Source: Actinomycetes bacterium (GTDB lineage: Bacteria > Actinomycetota > Acidimicrobiia > Acidimicrobiales > RAAP-2). From it: DNA of 64,000 bases. The notes beneath the pieces are model-generated. The model searched no databases. It was not told where the DNA came from and worked only from the letters and a program-made list of their open reading frames with translations. The position numbers and the translations under genes are program-made. Below are positions 45,784 to 54,647 of the stretch, one piece after another. The stretch spans positions 113,624-177,623 of the forward strand of contig JAJYSP010000002.1 of assembly GCA_021793515.1 (NCBI GenBank). The letters are read 5' to 3'. Numbering within the stretch: position 1 is the stretch's first letter; the number at the start of each line of letters is the position of its first letter.

Positions 45784-45910
45784 AACCTATGCCGATGTCG
45801 GCATAGGTTGGATTATGTTGACCGCGTGATTATGTCGATTCCAGACCAGAACACGCGCGTTCCATCTGTTCGGCCCTGGTGGGTGGTGTTGGGCGAGTCG
45901 GCATAATCAC
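45783..45910. repeat. cluster of TCGGCATA repeats and a perfect palindrome
   Basis: CAACCTATGCCGA (45783-45795) and its exact complement (45798-45810) form a 13-bp palindrome with a two-base spacer. The core TATGCCGA/TCGGCATA recurs exactly at 45898 and in variants near 45815 (TATGTTGA) and 45832 (TATGTCGA). The last copy overlaps the stop of the adjacent recombinase pseudogene. This looks like the recombinase-binding end of a former tyrosine-recombinase element. Confidence 0.55.
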
Positions 45911-46297
45911 AGTGCCTCCAGGAAGGCAAGCAGTTGGTCGGGTGGCCGGAAACGGGTCCACGTCGTGGCGGGACCCGCTGCCTTGGACAGCGCGCGTTCC
46001 TTCAGCGCAAGGTCAGCGTGCTGGTAGATGTCGGTGGTGCGAATTGACTCGTGTCCCAGCCACAAGGCGATGACGGCCACGTCCACGCCCGCGTCGAAAG
46101 AGGCGCATAGCCGCCGTGTGGCGAAGTACGTGCGGCGTCACGTCCTTTTGTCCGAGCGAGGCGCAACACTCGGCCGCCGTCCGTGCGTGTCGAGCGACCA
46201 TCTTGCTGACGGCGCTGCGACTGAGCGGGCCCGAGCCGTGGGTGTTGGCAAAGAGTGGCGAGTCGGGGGTGCCGCCGTGTTCTGCCATTAGTCGCAT
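45907..46297 (-). pseudogene. tyrosine recombinase, frameshifted and 5'-truncated
   Basis: The minus strand encodes VTPHVLRHTAAMRLF, then shifts frame and continues as AGVDVAVIALWLGHESIRTTDIYQHADLALKERALSK to a stop at 45907. The two parts together make a normal catalytic C-terminus with R-H and the tyrosine. The frameshift lies near the CTCTTTCGACGCG run. The 5' part ends exactly at the left inverted repeat of the IS4-like element. Confidence 0.8.
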
Positions 46298-47737
46298 TAC
46301 CGTTTACTTAAGGACTGAAGTGGAAATCTGAGGACATGCCGCGCGCGGGGTGGGTGAAGCCGGAGACTGATCAGCGCCTTTCCGATCACATCTCCATTGG
46401 CGTGTTGACCCGAGTATTCCCACCGGAGCTGGTCGATCGCGTGATCGAAGAATCGGGTCGGACCGAGAAACGCCACCGACTGCTGCCCGCCCGGGTCGTC
46501 GTCTACTACGTGCTCGGTCTGGCCCTCTTCAGCCAGTCCTCTTACGAAGAGGTGATGCGGATGCTCGTCGAGGGGCTCAGCTGGGCCGGCGACTGGGCCC
46601 ACGCCTGGAACGTGCCCACCAAGGCGGCGCTGTTCAAGGCGCGCATGCGCCTGGGCTCAACACCACTCGAGGCGCTGTTCAAAGAGACCGCGGCGCCGAT
46701 GGCGACCAAGCGCACCAGAGGCGCGTGGTTCAAGGGACGTCGGCTCATGGCGATTGATGGCACGTGCCTCGACGTCGCGGACACCGTGGCCAACGACGCG
46801 TTCTTTGGACGTCCCGGCTCGAAGGGTCCAGGGGGCGTCGGGGCCTTTCCCCAGATCCGCGTGGTGGCCCTCGCCGAGTGCGCGACCCACGCGATCGTCG
46901 ATGTCGCAGTCGGTCGCTACCGCGACAGCGAACATCGCCTCGTGGGGAACCTCGTTGACTCGATGGGGCCGGACATGTTGGTCCTCGCGGATCGGGGGTT
47001 CTTCAGCTTTTCCTTGTGGACCAAGGCTTCGGCGAGCGGGGCGGACCTGTTGTGGCGCACGAAGTCGAGCCACGTGCTGCCAATCAAGGCGCGCCTCGCC
47101 GACGGTTCGTTTCTCTCGGTGATCTATCCGAGCTTGAAGGATCGCCGCCACGACACCAACGCCGTCACGCTGCGCGTGGTCGAGTACGCACTCGGTGGCG
47201 AAGGCGCCGACGACACCACCTATCGCCTGCTCACCACGATCCTCGATCCCACGGTCGCTTCCGCGGCGCAGCTCGCTCGCCTTTACGCCGAGCGCTGGGA
47301 GATCGAATCCGCGTTCGATGAGTTAAAGACCCACCAGCGCAGTGCGCGTGTCGTGTTGCGCTCGAAGATGCCCGAGGGCGTGCTCCAGGAGGTCTACGGC
47401 TACTTCTGCGTGCACTACGCCATCCGCTGGCTGATGCACTCGGTGGCGCTCGGCGCGGACGCCGACCCCGATCGGATCAGTTTCACTCGCACCCTCCGGG
47501 TGGCACGCCGCACAACGGCGTCCCACCCGGGTTTTCCCCCTCAGGTACTTGACGACGCACACCACCAGGCGACCTCGGAGATGTTGTTCGAACTTCTCGA
47601 CCCGAGGCGTCACCGCACCAACGCCCGGGTCGTCAAACGCAAGATGTCGAACTACGGCGTTACGCGCCCCGAACATCGCCGCCCGGGGCCGCCTCCGGAC
47701 CGGACGCCAATGATCCTATCGGCTTAAGTAAACGGTA
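46298..47737 (+). mobile_element. complete IS4-like insertion sequence
   Basis: The 15-bp ends TACCGTTTACTTAAG (46298-46312) and CTTAAGTAAACGGTA (47723-47737) are perfect inverted repeats. A single transposase gene fills the interior and its TAA lies inside the right repeat. The ten flanking bases on each side do not match, so no target duplication is visible. The element cuts the upstream recombinase gene. Confidence 0.9.
46336..47727 (+). CDS. IS4-family DDE transposase
   Basis: A transposase of 463 aa. The DDE residues can be placed in LMAIDGTCLDVADT (first D), MLVLADRGFFSFSLW (second D) and the Y-x2-R-W-x-IE-x2-FDELK motif (YAERWEIESAFDELKTHQ), the IS4 signature with the catalytic E. The N-terminal SDHISIGVLTRVFPPELVDRVIEESG domain occurs in this subgroup. 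The frame is intact, so the copy may be active. Confidence 0.92.
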   Translation: MPRAGWVKPETDQRLSDHISIGVLTRVFPPELVDRVIEESGRTEKRHRLLPARVVVYYVLGLALFSQSSYEEVMRMLVEGLSWAGDWAHAWNVPTKAALFKARMRLGSTPLEALFKETAAPMATKRTRGAWFKGRRLMAIDGTCLDVADTVANDAFFGRPGSKGPGGVGAFPQIRVVALAECATHAIVDVAVGRYRDSEHRLVGNLVDSMGPDMLVLADRGFFSFSLWTKASASGADLLWRTKSSHVLPIKARLADGSFLSVIYPSLKDRRHDTNAVTLRVVEYALGGEGADDTTYRLLTTILDPTVASAAQLARLYAERWEIESAFDELKTHQRSARVVLRSKMPEGVLQEVYGYFCVHYAIRWLMHSVALGADADPDRISFTRTLRVARRTTASHPGFPPQVLDDAHHQATSEMLFELLDPRRHRTNARVVKRKMSNYGVTRPEHRRPGPPPDRTPMILSA

Positions 47738-47908
47738 TTGGGGTTAGCGCTATCTAGTTCGAGATGCTCGAGATTCAACTACTCAGTTCTCCATAAGTAG
47801 CCCGTGCTCAGCACGAGCCCTTGCTCGCTTCAGTTATGCCTCGGCTGGCGCCTCACGATCGCGGTATTTCAGGAGGACAACTCGCCCGCAGTCAACATAA
47901 CACCTGAC
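47738..47908. other. non-coding AT-rich junction
   Basis: No credible frame is seen between the IS and the methyltransferase stop. Base composition falls sharply here relative to the flanks, marking the start of a foreign AT-rich segment that continues to about 48.9 kb. Confidence 0.5.
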
Positions 47909-48733
47909 CTAACACGAGATGTCCTTCCTTATGAATACAAAATTCGAATAGTGATAAATATTCGTTTCGGGCTTCCTCAAGTCTCGCTTAAGAAGAGAAG
48001 TACCATAGGGGAGGATTTGAAATAGGGCGTATCCAGGTAACAATGCTCCTATACTAAATAGCGTATGACCCTCAAATAAATGATGCCAATTATACTCAAT
48101 CTGTATGAACTTTGGACGGAGGTATGTTATCGTATCTTGAGCACCTAGCAAGACGTCGTATTCATAGCCTTCAGTATCAATTTTGATAAGATCAATCTCA
48201 CTAAAGTTAGGAATATTTGTCTTGAAATAGTTATCCAAAGTATTTACGTGAACAGTCAGCGTTTCCTTATTTACTGCACCAACATATTCAATCTCGTTGA
48301 TGCTCTTACTTAGTGATGCAAACTCCGTATTTCGAGAACCAAAATGAATTTGAGCATCACCCGCGCTACTTCCAAGCGCCTCATTCACTATGGTCAATCT
48401 GTCCGGGAACTGATTTTGTAATTTCTTGAGTTCATCGAATTCTGATGGTAAGGGTTCAAAAGCAAACACATGAGCACTTGAGTACATTAGCAAGTTTCTC
48501 GAATAACTGCCACTATTCGCTCCCACATCAATGCAAATTTCAAGCTTTTGTTTAGCAATTCGTCTTATGAACTTTTGCTCTCCATTACGGGCCATGTTTG
48601 AATTCTTGTAACCGCTTCCTCGCAGGATGAAGTGAATGAGCACACTATTCAATTTGGCTGCAGAAGGTCTTCCTAGAGCAAACACTAGTGGACTGGCCAC
48701 TAGAGTCTCCAATTTTTCTTGGAATTTATTCAT
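47909..48733 (-). CDS. FkbM-family SAM-dependent methyltransferase
   Basis: A 274-aa methyltransferase. The SAM motif ICIDVGANSGSYSRNLLMYSSAHVFAFEPLPSEFDEL (residues ~65-100) and the downstream LIKIDTEGYEYDVLLGAQDTI are the two FkbM hallmarks. Members methylate sugar hydroxyls in glycans and natural products. The gene is far richer in A/T codons than anything around it, a sign of recent transfer. It may belong functionally with the glycan genes at 53-59 kb. Confidence 0.9.
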   Translation of the reverse strand: MNKFQEKLETLVASPLVFALGRPSAAKLNSVLIHFILRGSGYKNSNMARNGEQKFIRRIAKQKLEICIDVGANSGSYSRNLLMYSSAHVFAFEPLPSEFDELKKLQNQFPDRLTIVNEALGSSAGDAQIHFGSRNTEFASLSKSINEIEYVGAVNKETLTVHVNTLDNYFKTNIPNFSEIDLIKIDTEGYEYDVLLGAQDTITYLRPKFIQIEYNWHHLFEGHTLFSIGALLPGYALFQILPYGTSLLKRDLRKPETNIYHYSNFVFIRKDISC

Positions 48734-48937
48734 CTGAGAACCTTTCCAGATACTCTGTCAATGCGCAACCTAATCCGATGTTCATGTCAATATTTATATG
48801 ATAACCCATCCGAACGTAGTTTTGATCTTAGGCGATTAGTGCACACGAGAAGAGATAGCGTCACGATCAGTGGGCCAATGCCCTCGATAGTCGTCGTCTG
48901 TAGATGACGTCAAGTGGTCATTGATGACTGGGGGCAT

Positions 48938-49208
48938 TCAAGTAGATAGCGTAACTATTTCTGTGAACTTCTCCAATGGTGTCTTATAGCTGAGGATCTT
49001 GCGCGGACGTTCGTTCAGACTGAATTGAATGCGTTGCAGGTCTTCTTTCGGGTGCTCCAATAGTTTGGTCCTCTTGACCATGTATTGGCAAAGCAGACCG
49101 TTCGTATTCTCATTGGCTTCTCGCCACCACGGACCGTGCGGGTCGCAACAGTAGTAGGGATTCCGAGGGTTTTCGCAAGTTCCGATTGATTCCGTACAGG
49201 CATCAGGC
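48938..49208 (-). pseudogene. IS30-family transposase, C-terminal fragment
   Basis: The minus strand reads CDPHGPWWREANENTNGLLCQYM, then LQRIQFSLNERPRKILSYKTPLEKFTEI, the C-terminal catalytic end of IS30 transposases with the glutamate in NENTNG. The N-terminal two-thirds are missing; the frame meets the end of the serine-recombinase element near 49.2 kb. Confidence 0.82.
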
Positions 49209-49230
49209 CTACTTCTCGAACGAGTGCGCT

Positions 49231-51342
49231 TCACACTGCACCTCCTTGTGATGTTCTGTCGTTCGTAGTCCGAATGTTGGCCGCGGATTCATTATCGCGC
49301 GAGACTGTGACATTGGTCGAGCGAGAGCGGCGCTGAGGCGGTCGAGTCTGTCCTGGGTGGTAGAGGAAAGCACCGCGCCCATCGGTGCGTCGTCCGGTGA
49401 GCAGACCTTGGCGTCGCCAGATCTTGATTGTCTGAGCGGTGGTGTCGAGTTCGACGGCGATCTCTCCCACCGTGAGCATGCCGGCGGAGCGGAGTCGCTG
49501 GCGGAGGTCCGCGATGCCCCGGTTGCGACAGAGTTGGGCCAGGGATGGCTTGGTGAATGGCTTGCCCCAGCCGCCGAGGAGTCCCCGTTCGTTGAGGATC
49601 GTGACGGCCTCATCGGTGGGATGCTCGGCGAGGAGTTCCTCGATCGCGTCGATAGTGGCCTGTGGGGTGGCGTGAGACTCCCCGGCCCTGAGTGGACGAG
49701 GGACTTCGATGCTGTGGGTGGCCCCACCGGAAAGTCGGACGTGCGCCGTGATGTGCTCGTCGCTCTTGAAGAGGGTGACGTCGGTGACGAGAAGTCGAAT
49801 GAGGCGCTTGCGCTCACGCATTGGCGTCCCCGGATCGTTCCACAGGGCGGGCAGGTCGGTGGTGAGGGCCCGGATGCGGGCCTGATGTTCCTCGTCGAGC
49901 GCTGCGCCGGCCACGTCGCGGGATCGTTCGTAGTTGTCCTGTTCGTCGGCGAGTTCACGAAGCTTGTGGTTCCAGTCCGCCTCCAACGTATCGGCCACCA
50001 GACGATTGGTGGGATCCACGGCCAGGTAACGGCGCCTCGCGGCCTCGGCCGCATAACGGGCCCGTTCGACGCCGGCTCGACGAATGCGATCGGCCTCGAT
50101 GGTGCGGTTGGCGAGTTCGGCCGCGACCTGAAAGGCGGCCTCGATGGCGAGCGGGGTGAGCTGTTCGAGCACGAGGGCTGCGACCGCGGCGTCGACACCC
50201 GCTCCGTACACCCTCTGGCACGACGGTGTGCCAGAGGCGATTCCTTTTCGCTGGCACGCATAGCTCGGCACCAGGGTCGTGGCATCGCGGCGGTGATAGC
50301 CGATGGTCATGCGCTCGCCGCACTTGGCACAGATAACAAGTCCCTGCAAGAGCGCCGGTCCCTCGCGGGCCGGACCGGCTCGGCGATTCTCGCCGTGAGC
50401 GACCGCGTTAGCGGCGAGAGTGGTCTGGTTCGCTTCGAAGGTGGCGAAGTTGATGTAGCCCTCGTGCGCCTCGGGGATGAGGACCGTCCATTCGTCGCGG
50501 GGCTTGTTCAGCGTGCGGTGTCGACCCTCGGCGTTCGTGACGTCGCGCTTGCGACCGTAAAAGTAGGCGCCGGCGTAGCGCGGGTTGTGCAGCGTGAACA
50601 GGACGTTGTCGTGGCGCAGCGCAATCCAGTACAGCTCGCCCGAGTGCGGGCCGCCGAGGTGGCGGTGAGGAAACGTGAGACCCTCTCTGGTAAAGGCCTT
50701 CACGACCGCAAGGGCCGAACCGGTCGCCGCAAAGGTGCCAAAGAGGTGCGCGATCGCTCCTCTCACGCCGGCGTCGGGATCGAGCGTGACCGCTCCGGTG
50801 GCGTCGTAGACGAAGCCGACCGGCAGACGCACGCGCAGTTCGCCCCGGGCGGCTTTGGCGAGGATCCCGCCTTGGAGTCGGGCGCGGATGAAGTACAGCT
50901 CGGCCTCGGACATGGTGCCCTTCAGCCCGAGCAGCAACCGGTCGTTGATCGTCGAGGGGTCATAGAGGCCGTCCTCGTCGCAGATGAGCGTGTTGGTAAA
51001 GGCGCACAGTTGCAAGAGGCGGTGCCAGTCGGCGTTATTGCGCGCGAGGCGCGAGCACTCCAGGCCCAGCACGATGCCCGCCTTGTTGAGCGAGACGTCG
51101 GCGACGAGACGCTGAAAGCCCTCGCGGTCGGCGGCTGACGCGCCGGACTGGCCCTGGTCGACGTCGATCACGACGATTCGTTCGCTGGGCCAGCCAAGCG
51201 CGATCGCCCGGCCGCGCAGGTCGTATTGGCGTCGGGTCGACTCGGTGTTGTGGGCGACCTGGTAGAGACTGGACTGGCGCACGTAGAGGTAGGCGGTTCG
51301 TGCCAGGTGATCGGCGTTGACCTTGGTCGAGGTATCGGTCAT
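49231..51342 (-). CDS. large serine recombinase
   Basis: A 703-aa recombinase, starting at ATG 51342 with AAAGGA upstream (the ORF-track extension is out of context). The catalytic serine lies in AYLYVRQSSLYQV. The recombinase domain has GVRGAIAHLFGTFAATGSALAVV and the zinc ribbon is CAKCGERMTIGYH...YACQRKGIASGTPSCQ. A C-terminal MerR-like helix-turn-helix (VGEIAVELDTTAQTIKIWRRQGLL) is added, less usual for phage integrases and more typical of transposon-borne members. Confidence 0.92.
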   Translation of the reverse strand: MTDTSTKVNADHLARTAYLYVRQSSLYQVAHNTESTRRQYDLRGRAIALGWPSERIVVIDVDQGQSGASAADREGFQRLVADVSLNKAGIVLGLECSRLARNNADWHRLLQLCAFTNTLICDEDGLYDPSTINDRLLLGLKGTMSEAELYFIRARLQGGILAKAARGELRVRLPVGFVYDATGAVTLDPDAGVRGAIAHLFGTFAATGSALAVVKAFTREGLTFPHRHLGGPHSGELYWIALRHDNVLFTLHNPRYAGAYFYGRKRDVTNAEGRHRTLNKPRDEWTVLIPEAHEGYINFATFEANQTTLAANAVAHGENRRAGPAREGPALLQGLVICAKCGERMTIGYHRRDATTLVPSYACQRKGIASGTPSCQRVYGAGVDAAVAALVLEQLTPLAIEAAFQVAAELANRTIEADRIRRAGVERARYAAEAARRRYLAVDPTNRLVADTLEADWNHKLRELADEQDNYERSRDVAGAALDEEHQARIRALTTDLPALWNDPGTPMRERKRLIRLLVTDVTLFKSDEHITAHVRLSGGATHSIEVPRPLRAGESHATPQATIDAIEELLAEHPTDEAVTILNERGLLGGWGKPFTKPSLAQLCRNRGIADLRQRLRSAGMLTVGEIAVELDTTAQTIKIWRRQGLLTGRRTDGRGAFLYHPGQTRPPQRRSRSTNVTVSRDNESAANIRTTNDRTSQGGAV

Positions 51343-51368
51343 GGGTGTCCTTTCGTGATGATGTGCTC

Positions 51369-51692
51369 TCAGGCGTGCGCGAGTGCCATCTGGGCGAGCA
51401 CGGCGACGACTTCTGGCGTGGGCCGCAACGACAGCGCGACGGATGGTTGGTGGATTGATGTTGGTAGAGGGATGGACGAGGGTCGCGCTGACGTTGCTCC
51501 GCTCGGCCTCGCGACGGCGGCCCGCGCGGCCATCCACGCCGCCACGCCTCGGCCGGTAAGTACCCCGTGGCCGAGACGCCACCCGCCGGGCTGCTCGGCG
51601 AGCACCGCCTCGCGCAACTCCTCGTAGGCGAGAACCAGTTGACCCGGATCGCGCTCGACCTCCGTGTCGCCGGTGTCGAGCGTGTCAGCCAC
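51369..51692 (-). CDS. small unrecognised protein of the serine-recombinase element
   Basis: A 107-aa frame from GTG 51692, overlapping the stop of the HTH gene by eight bases and ending 26 bases before the recombinase start. It has a helical start (PGQLVLAYEELREAVLAEQPGG) and a conserved-looking tail PTPEVVAVLAQMALAHA. Tight spacing argues that it is real. No family recognised. Confidence 0.55.
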   Translation of the reverse strand: MADTLDTGDTEVERDPGQLVLAYEELREAVLAEQPGGWRLGHGVLTGRGVAAWMAARAAVARPSGATSARPSSIPLPTSIHQPSVALSLRPTPEVVAVLAQMALAHA

Positions 51693-52155
51693 TTTTGGGT
51701 TGGCCGTCCCGGCGCGCGAGGGCCCGTTCGATCGAACGCGGATGGACCCGCACACCGAAGCGATTGTTCACCGCGTCGGCGAGAGTTGCGGACCCTACGT
51801 GCGTATCGGCGGCCCGTAGCTCGGCGACGTAGTCGAGCACTTCGGCGGTCACCTTGTGCGCCCGACGAGGCCCCGGTTTGACCGGCACTAGTGCGGCCAG
51901 GCCACCACTGTCCAAGGCCGCGGCCGCACTGTAGAAGGACTGGCGCGAGAGTCCGAAGTCGCGCGCGGCGCTGCTCACCGAGGCGCCCCCGGTTTGGGCT
52001 CTTCGCACCATCTCGTATTTGACCTGCACGAGGTCGCGAGCGTCGAAGAAGCTCGAGGAGAGGAAGGTCTCGTCGTTCACAGTTTCGGGATGCGCGTTGA
52101 GGGTTCGTGAGCGGACTAGCTCGGCGGCCTTGGAATCGGGTGGACGTTTGGACAC
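51685..52155 (-). CDS. helix-turn-helix protein of the serine-recombinase element
   Basis: A 156-aa DNA-binding protein. One helix-turn-helix is clear (ASVSSAARDFGLSRQSFYSAAAAL), and a second winged-helix-like part (SATLADAVNNRFGVRVHPRSIERALARR) resembles transposase N-terminal domains. It probably binds element DNA or controls the recombinase operon. Confidence 0.75.
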   Translation of the reverse strand: MSKRPPDSKAAELVRSRTLNAHPETVNDETFLSSSFFDARDLVQVKYEMVRRAQTGGASVSSAARDFGLSRQSFYSAAAALDSGGLAALVPVKPGPRRAHKVTAEVLDYVAELRAADTHVGSATLADAVNNRFGVRVHPRSIERALARRDGQPKSG

Positions 52156-52326
52156 GGTGTCTCCTCGGTAATAGTGTTAAGGCCATTATGCCGTCTCTCT
52201 TTTGGGGACTGGTGGATGGACGGACACTCATACCTCATTGACCCTTTGTATCTAGGCCATTCAGAGTGTTCAGGAACGACGGCGCTCGTTGGAACCGTCT
52301 GGTCCATGACATAATTCTCTGGACAT
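52156..52326. other. short region without a supported gene
   Basis: This gap contains only a possible 18-codon frame that starts at ATG 52326 directly after the DUF5372 stop. I would not call it a gene. It may carry the promoter of the HTH-recombinase genes. Confidence 0.4.
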
Positions 52327-52680
52327 TCACGGCGTAATCTCCTTGACAATCAGCGAACGGTCACTGGTCAGGCCGCCAATCAATTCAGTCAGCGCAGCGA
52401 GGTTCGCAAGGTGGAAGGGTGAGCGGCCCGCTGATACCACCACGAACGGATCGAGTGCCACGGCGTCGGTCCACTCTGCCGGCAGTGACACCAGTTTGCC
52501 GCTGGCGTCATAGACATAGATTCGGTCAACCTGCCAACTCTTACGCCGCTTGACGAATTCGAAGTCTTGGCCTGCGAGAGGGTGAAACGGATGAGTGACC
52601 CGAATCCGTTGGGGACTTAGATCGTTGGGTTCAGGAGCATTCGACGGTTGGGTCCAACGGGCCGACCGAGGCGAACAATC
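52327..52680 (-). pseudogene. DUF5372-like protein, start codon missing
   Basis: The minus-strand frame reads RIRVTHPFHPLAGQDFEFVKRRKSW, then YVYDASGKLVSLPAEWTD, DPFVVVSAGRSPFHLANLAALTELI and a stop at 52327, the pattern of the small DUF5372 proteins that often precede recombinase genes in actinobacterial elements. The frame is closed by TGA at 52681 and contains no ATG, GTG or TTG before the conserved part, so it is probably frameshifted. It is too broken for the ORF track. Confidence 0.6.
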
Positions 52681-52740
52681 TCATAAAGCGGCTCTTCGGA
52701 TTCGCGCGGGGTCGAATGACGTCAGTGGGTTGACCGGCGA

Positions 52741-53333
52741 GGGGTAGTCACGAGAGCGAACGGGGGGCTCTGCAAATCTGCTTGGTGTCTAAGCCAACAG
52801 AGAGAGAACCCACCATGATCACTGACCCTATCGCTATGAACGTGTTCCTTGTCAACCTCGAGGGCGTCCGGGTGATCGGCGACGTCGACGACGGTGCGAC
52901 CGTTCTTGCCCACTTCGAAGGTCGCCCAGCGTCCCGCGAAGTCAGTCATCTTGAGGCGCGGGGCGGCGATGCGTTCGTCGACCTCGGTCCAGGTGCCCGT
53001 CGGGCAGTCGCTCTCTCGGCAGGCGAGGTGGCGCTTGTTCCACACCAGCACGAGCTTTCGACCGACCATCGTGAGATTGACAAGGGGCACCAAGCGTCGG
53101 TCCTACACGCTCCCCACCACTCCGCAAGTGGGACACCCCACGACCTCTCTCTCGAGCTCGATGTGCACCTTGGGCGCCACCTTCTCGTCATCGATCTGGA
53201 TCAGCCGCACCCTATCGAGGTTGACGAAGAACAGATTCATGGCGATAGGGTCGGTAATCACGGAGGTTCTCTTTCTGTTGGCTTAGACACCAAACAGATT
53301 TGCAGAACCCCCGTTTGCTCTCGCGACTACCCC
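52741..53333. repeat. head-to-head pair of ISL3-type ends (long inverted repeat)
   Basis: The segment 52741-~52885 and the reverse complement of ~53190-53333 match closely over about 145 bp. Both start GGGGTAGTC, share TTGGTGTCTAAGCCAACAG and continue into the same transposase start (GACCCTATCGC.ATGAA). Each is the left end of an ISL3-like element, so two copies face each other. Differences are scattered, so the two ends are diverged copies and not a recent duplication. Confidence 0.8.
52880..53261 (-). pseudogene. ISL3-family transposase, N-terminal fragment with an internal stop
   Basis: From GTG 53261 the frame encodes NLFFVNLDRVRLIQI, a zinc-binding GCPTCGVVGSV, then TAG at 53105-53103, and continues in frame as RRLVPLVNLTMVGRKLVLVWNKRHLACRESDCPTGTWTE and FAGRWATFEVGKNGRTVVDVA. 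This is the N-terminal zinc-finger and HTH part of ISL3 transposases; the DDE core is absent. The fragment ends where the opposite-facing IS end begins. Confidence 0.8.
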
Positions 53334-53521
53334 TTGAAGTTCAGCCCACTGGCGTCAACTCGACCCCGCTCGTTTGCGAAGTGCTGATTAACGAATGACG
53401 TAACTCGGTTCACACCCCTAATGTTACTTTTGAATCCAAAGCGCCGCTATTGTCCTGCGCTAAGGGGTCGTCAAGTGATGAGATCGACCCCGGTTGTGTC
53501 ACAAGAGCCATCTTGGAAAAT

Positions 53522-54646
53522 CTAGACCGTGCCAGAATCCGAAACGCCACATCCATTATAATTGGGACTAGACCCTGTTGCCGTTTCAAGAATCTTTGTT
53601 GCGACATCCTCCCAGGGAATAACACCGTTGGGCTGGACCTTAGATTGATATTCGTAATTCGTTTTAGTAATGATGTCGATAATTGCTTCGCTTAGTTTTC
53701 GTGGCGAAGATGGAGTAATCACCCCGTTAGATGCGGAGATCGAGTCAGATAAGCCCGGGACTTCGTATCCCGCAGTAACCGTCCCATACTGCGCCGCCTC
53801 TGTCACAACGAGCCCCCAACCTTCGCGAACAGATGTTGCGAGCAACACATGTGCTCTTGCCAAACGGTCACGTTTTTCACTTTCCGAAACCCGGCCCAGA
53901 AATTCAACTCCTGGCGGAGATAATCTGCGTATTTTCTGCTCCATTGGCCCGGTTCCAATTACCCACAAGCGAACTGACGGTACCACATGTCGAACTAAAC
54001 GGAACGCTTCAATAGCATCATCGGGCCGCTTGTTAGCTGCTAACCTCCCTACGAAAATGCATGTCGGGGAATCTTCACGTTTAACGTCACTTTGCTCTAT
54101 CACGAGGTCTATTCCCTCTGCCACAACAGTCACGTTACGCAAACCGTAATCTACTAACGAATTCGCACTCGATTGAGATACGGTGATAGTTGGAACATTG
54201 CGATAAGTCTTAAGCCACCATGGCTCAAGAATGAACCGCCCGACGAAAGCAACAGGTAGTCGGTACTCGTAAAACCACACCTCCTTACAGACTTGGTGGA
54301 TTAGAGCGATTACAGGCGTATCATCAATCCACTTTGGCGCGAGAAAGGGACGAGTGTTCACTTCGTCAATGACAAGGTCATATCGACCGTATCCTTCGCG
54401 CCGATAGAATCTCCTTGCTTCTCTGTAAACGGAGTGCTTCGAGCCTCGGCGAATCGTACGTACGCCATCGATCACCTCGTCCGAGGAACGTCCTGACACT
54501 GAAGCGCAAAACAACGTCACGGAGTGTCCCATCTTGATCCACTCCATAGCGACTCGTTGGGTGTACACTTCTGCGCCACCAGCGTTGGGATGAGCACCAT
54601 CACGCCAATTGAGAACCAGAATGCGGAGTGGTCGGTCGGTGCTCAC
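53522..54646 (-). CDS. GT4-family glycosyltransferase
   Basis: A 374-aa retaining glycosyltransferase with a GT-B fold. The N-terminal acceptor domain has GGAEVYTQRVAMEWIKMGHSVTLF. The donor domain has FVGRLAANKRPDDAIEAFRLV, and EGWGLVVTEAAQYGT is the E-x7-E motif. GTG 54646 starts directly after the stop of the flippase-GT2 gene with GGAG upstream, so I chose it over the longer 54685 start. It should act at the cytoplasmic face in surface glycan assembly. The 3' part is AT-richer than the core genome. Confidence 0.9.
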   Translation of the reverse strand: MSTDRPLRILVLNWRDGAHPNAGGAEVYTQRVAMEWIKMGHSVTLFCASVSGRSSDEVIDGVRTIRRGSKHSVYREARRFYRREGYGRYDLVIDEVNTRPFLAPKWIDDTPVIALIHQVCKEVWFYEYRLPVAFVGRFILEPWWLKTYRNVPTITVSQSSANSLVDYGLRNVTVVAEGIDLVIEQSDVKREDSPTCIFVGRLAANKRPDDAIEAFRLVRHVVPSVRLWVIGTGPMEQKIRRLSPPGVEFLGRVSESEKRDRLARAHVLLATSVREGWGLVVTEAAQYGTVTAGYEVPGLSDSISASNGVITPSSPRKLSEAIIDIITKTNYEYQSKVQPNGVIPWEDVATKILETATGSSPNYNGCGVSDSGTV

Positions 54647-54647
54647 T

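Larger units (their letters stand above)
49209..52740 (-). mobile_element. serine-recombinase mobile element with accessory genes
   Basis: Four minus-strand frames lie in tight succession: a DUF5372-like remnant, a helix-turn-helix protein, a small alanine-rich protein and a large serine recombinase. The left edge abuts an IS30 fragment and the right edge abuts an ISL3-type end. I could not define terminal repeats, so the stated limits are approximate. Confidence 0.6.

Noticed and set aside
49357-51138. 593-aa plus-strand frame across the recombinase
   Set aside because: It is exactly antisense to the serine recombinase, has no domain, and arises from the high-GC codon pattern.
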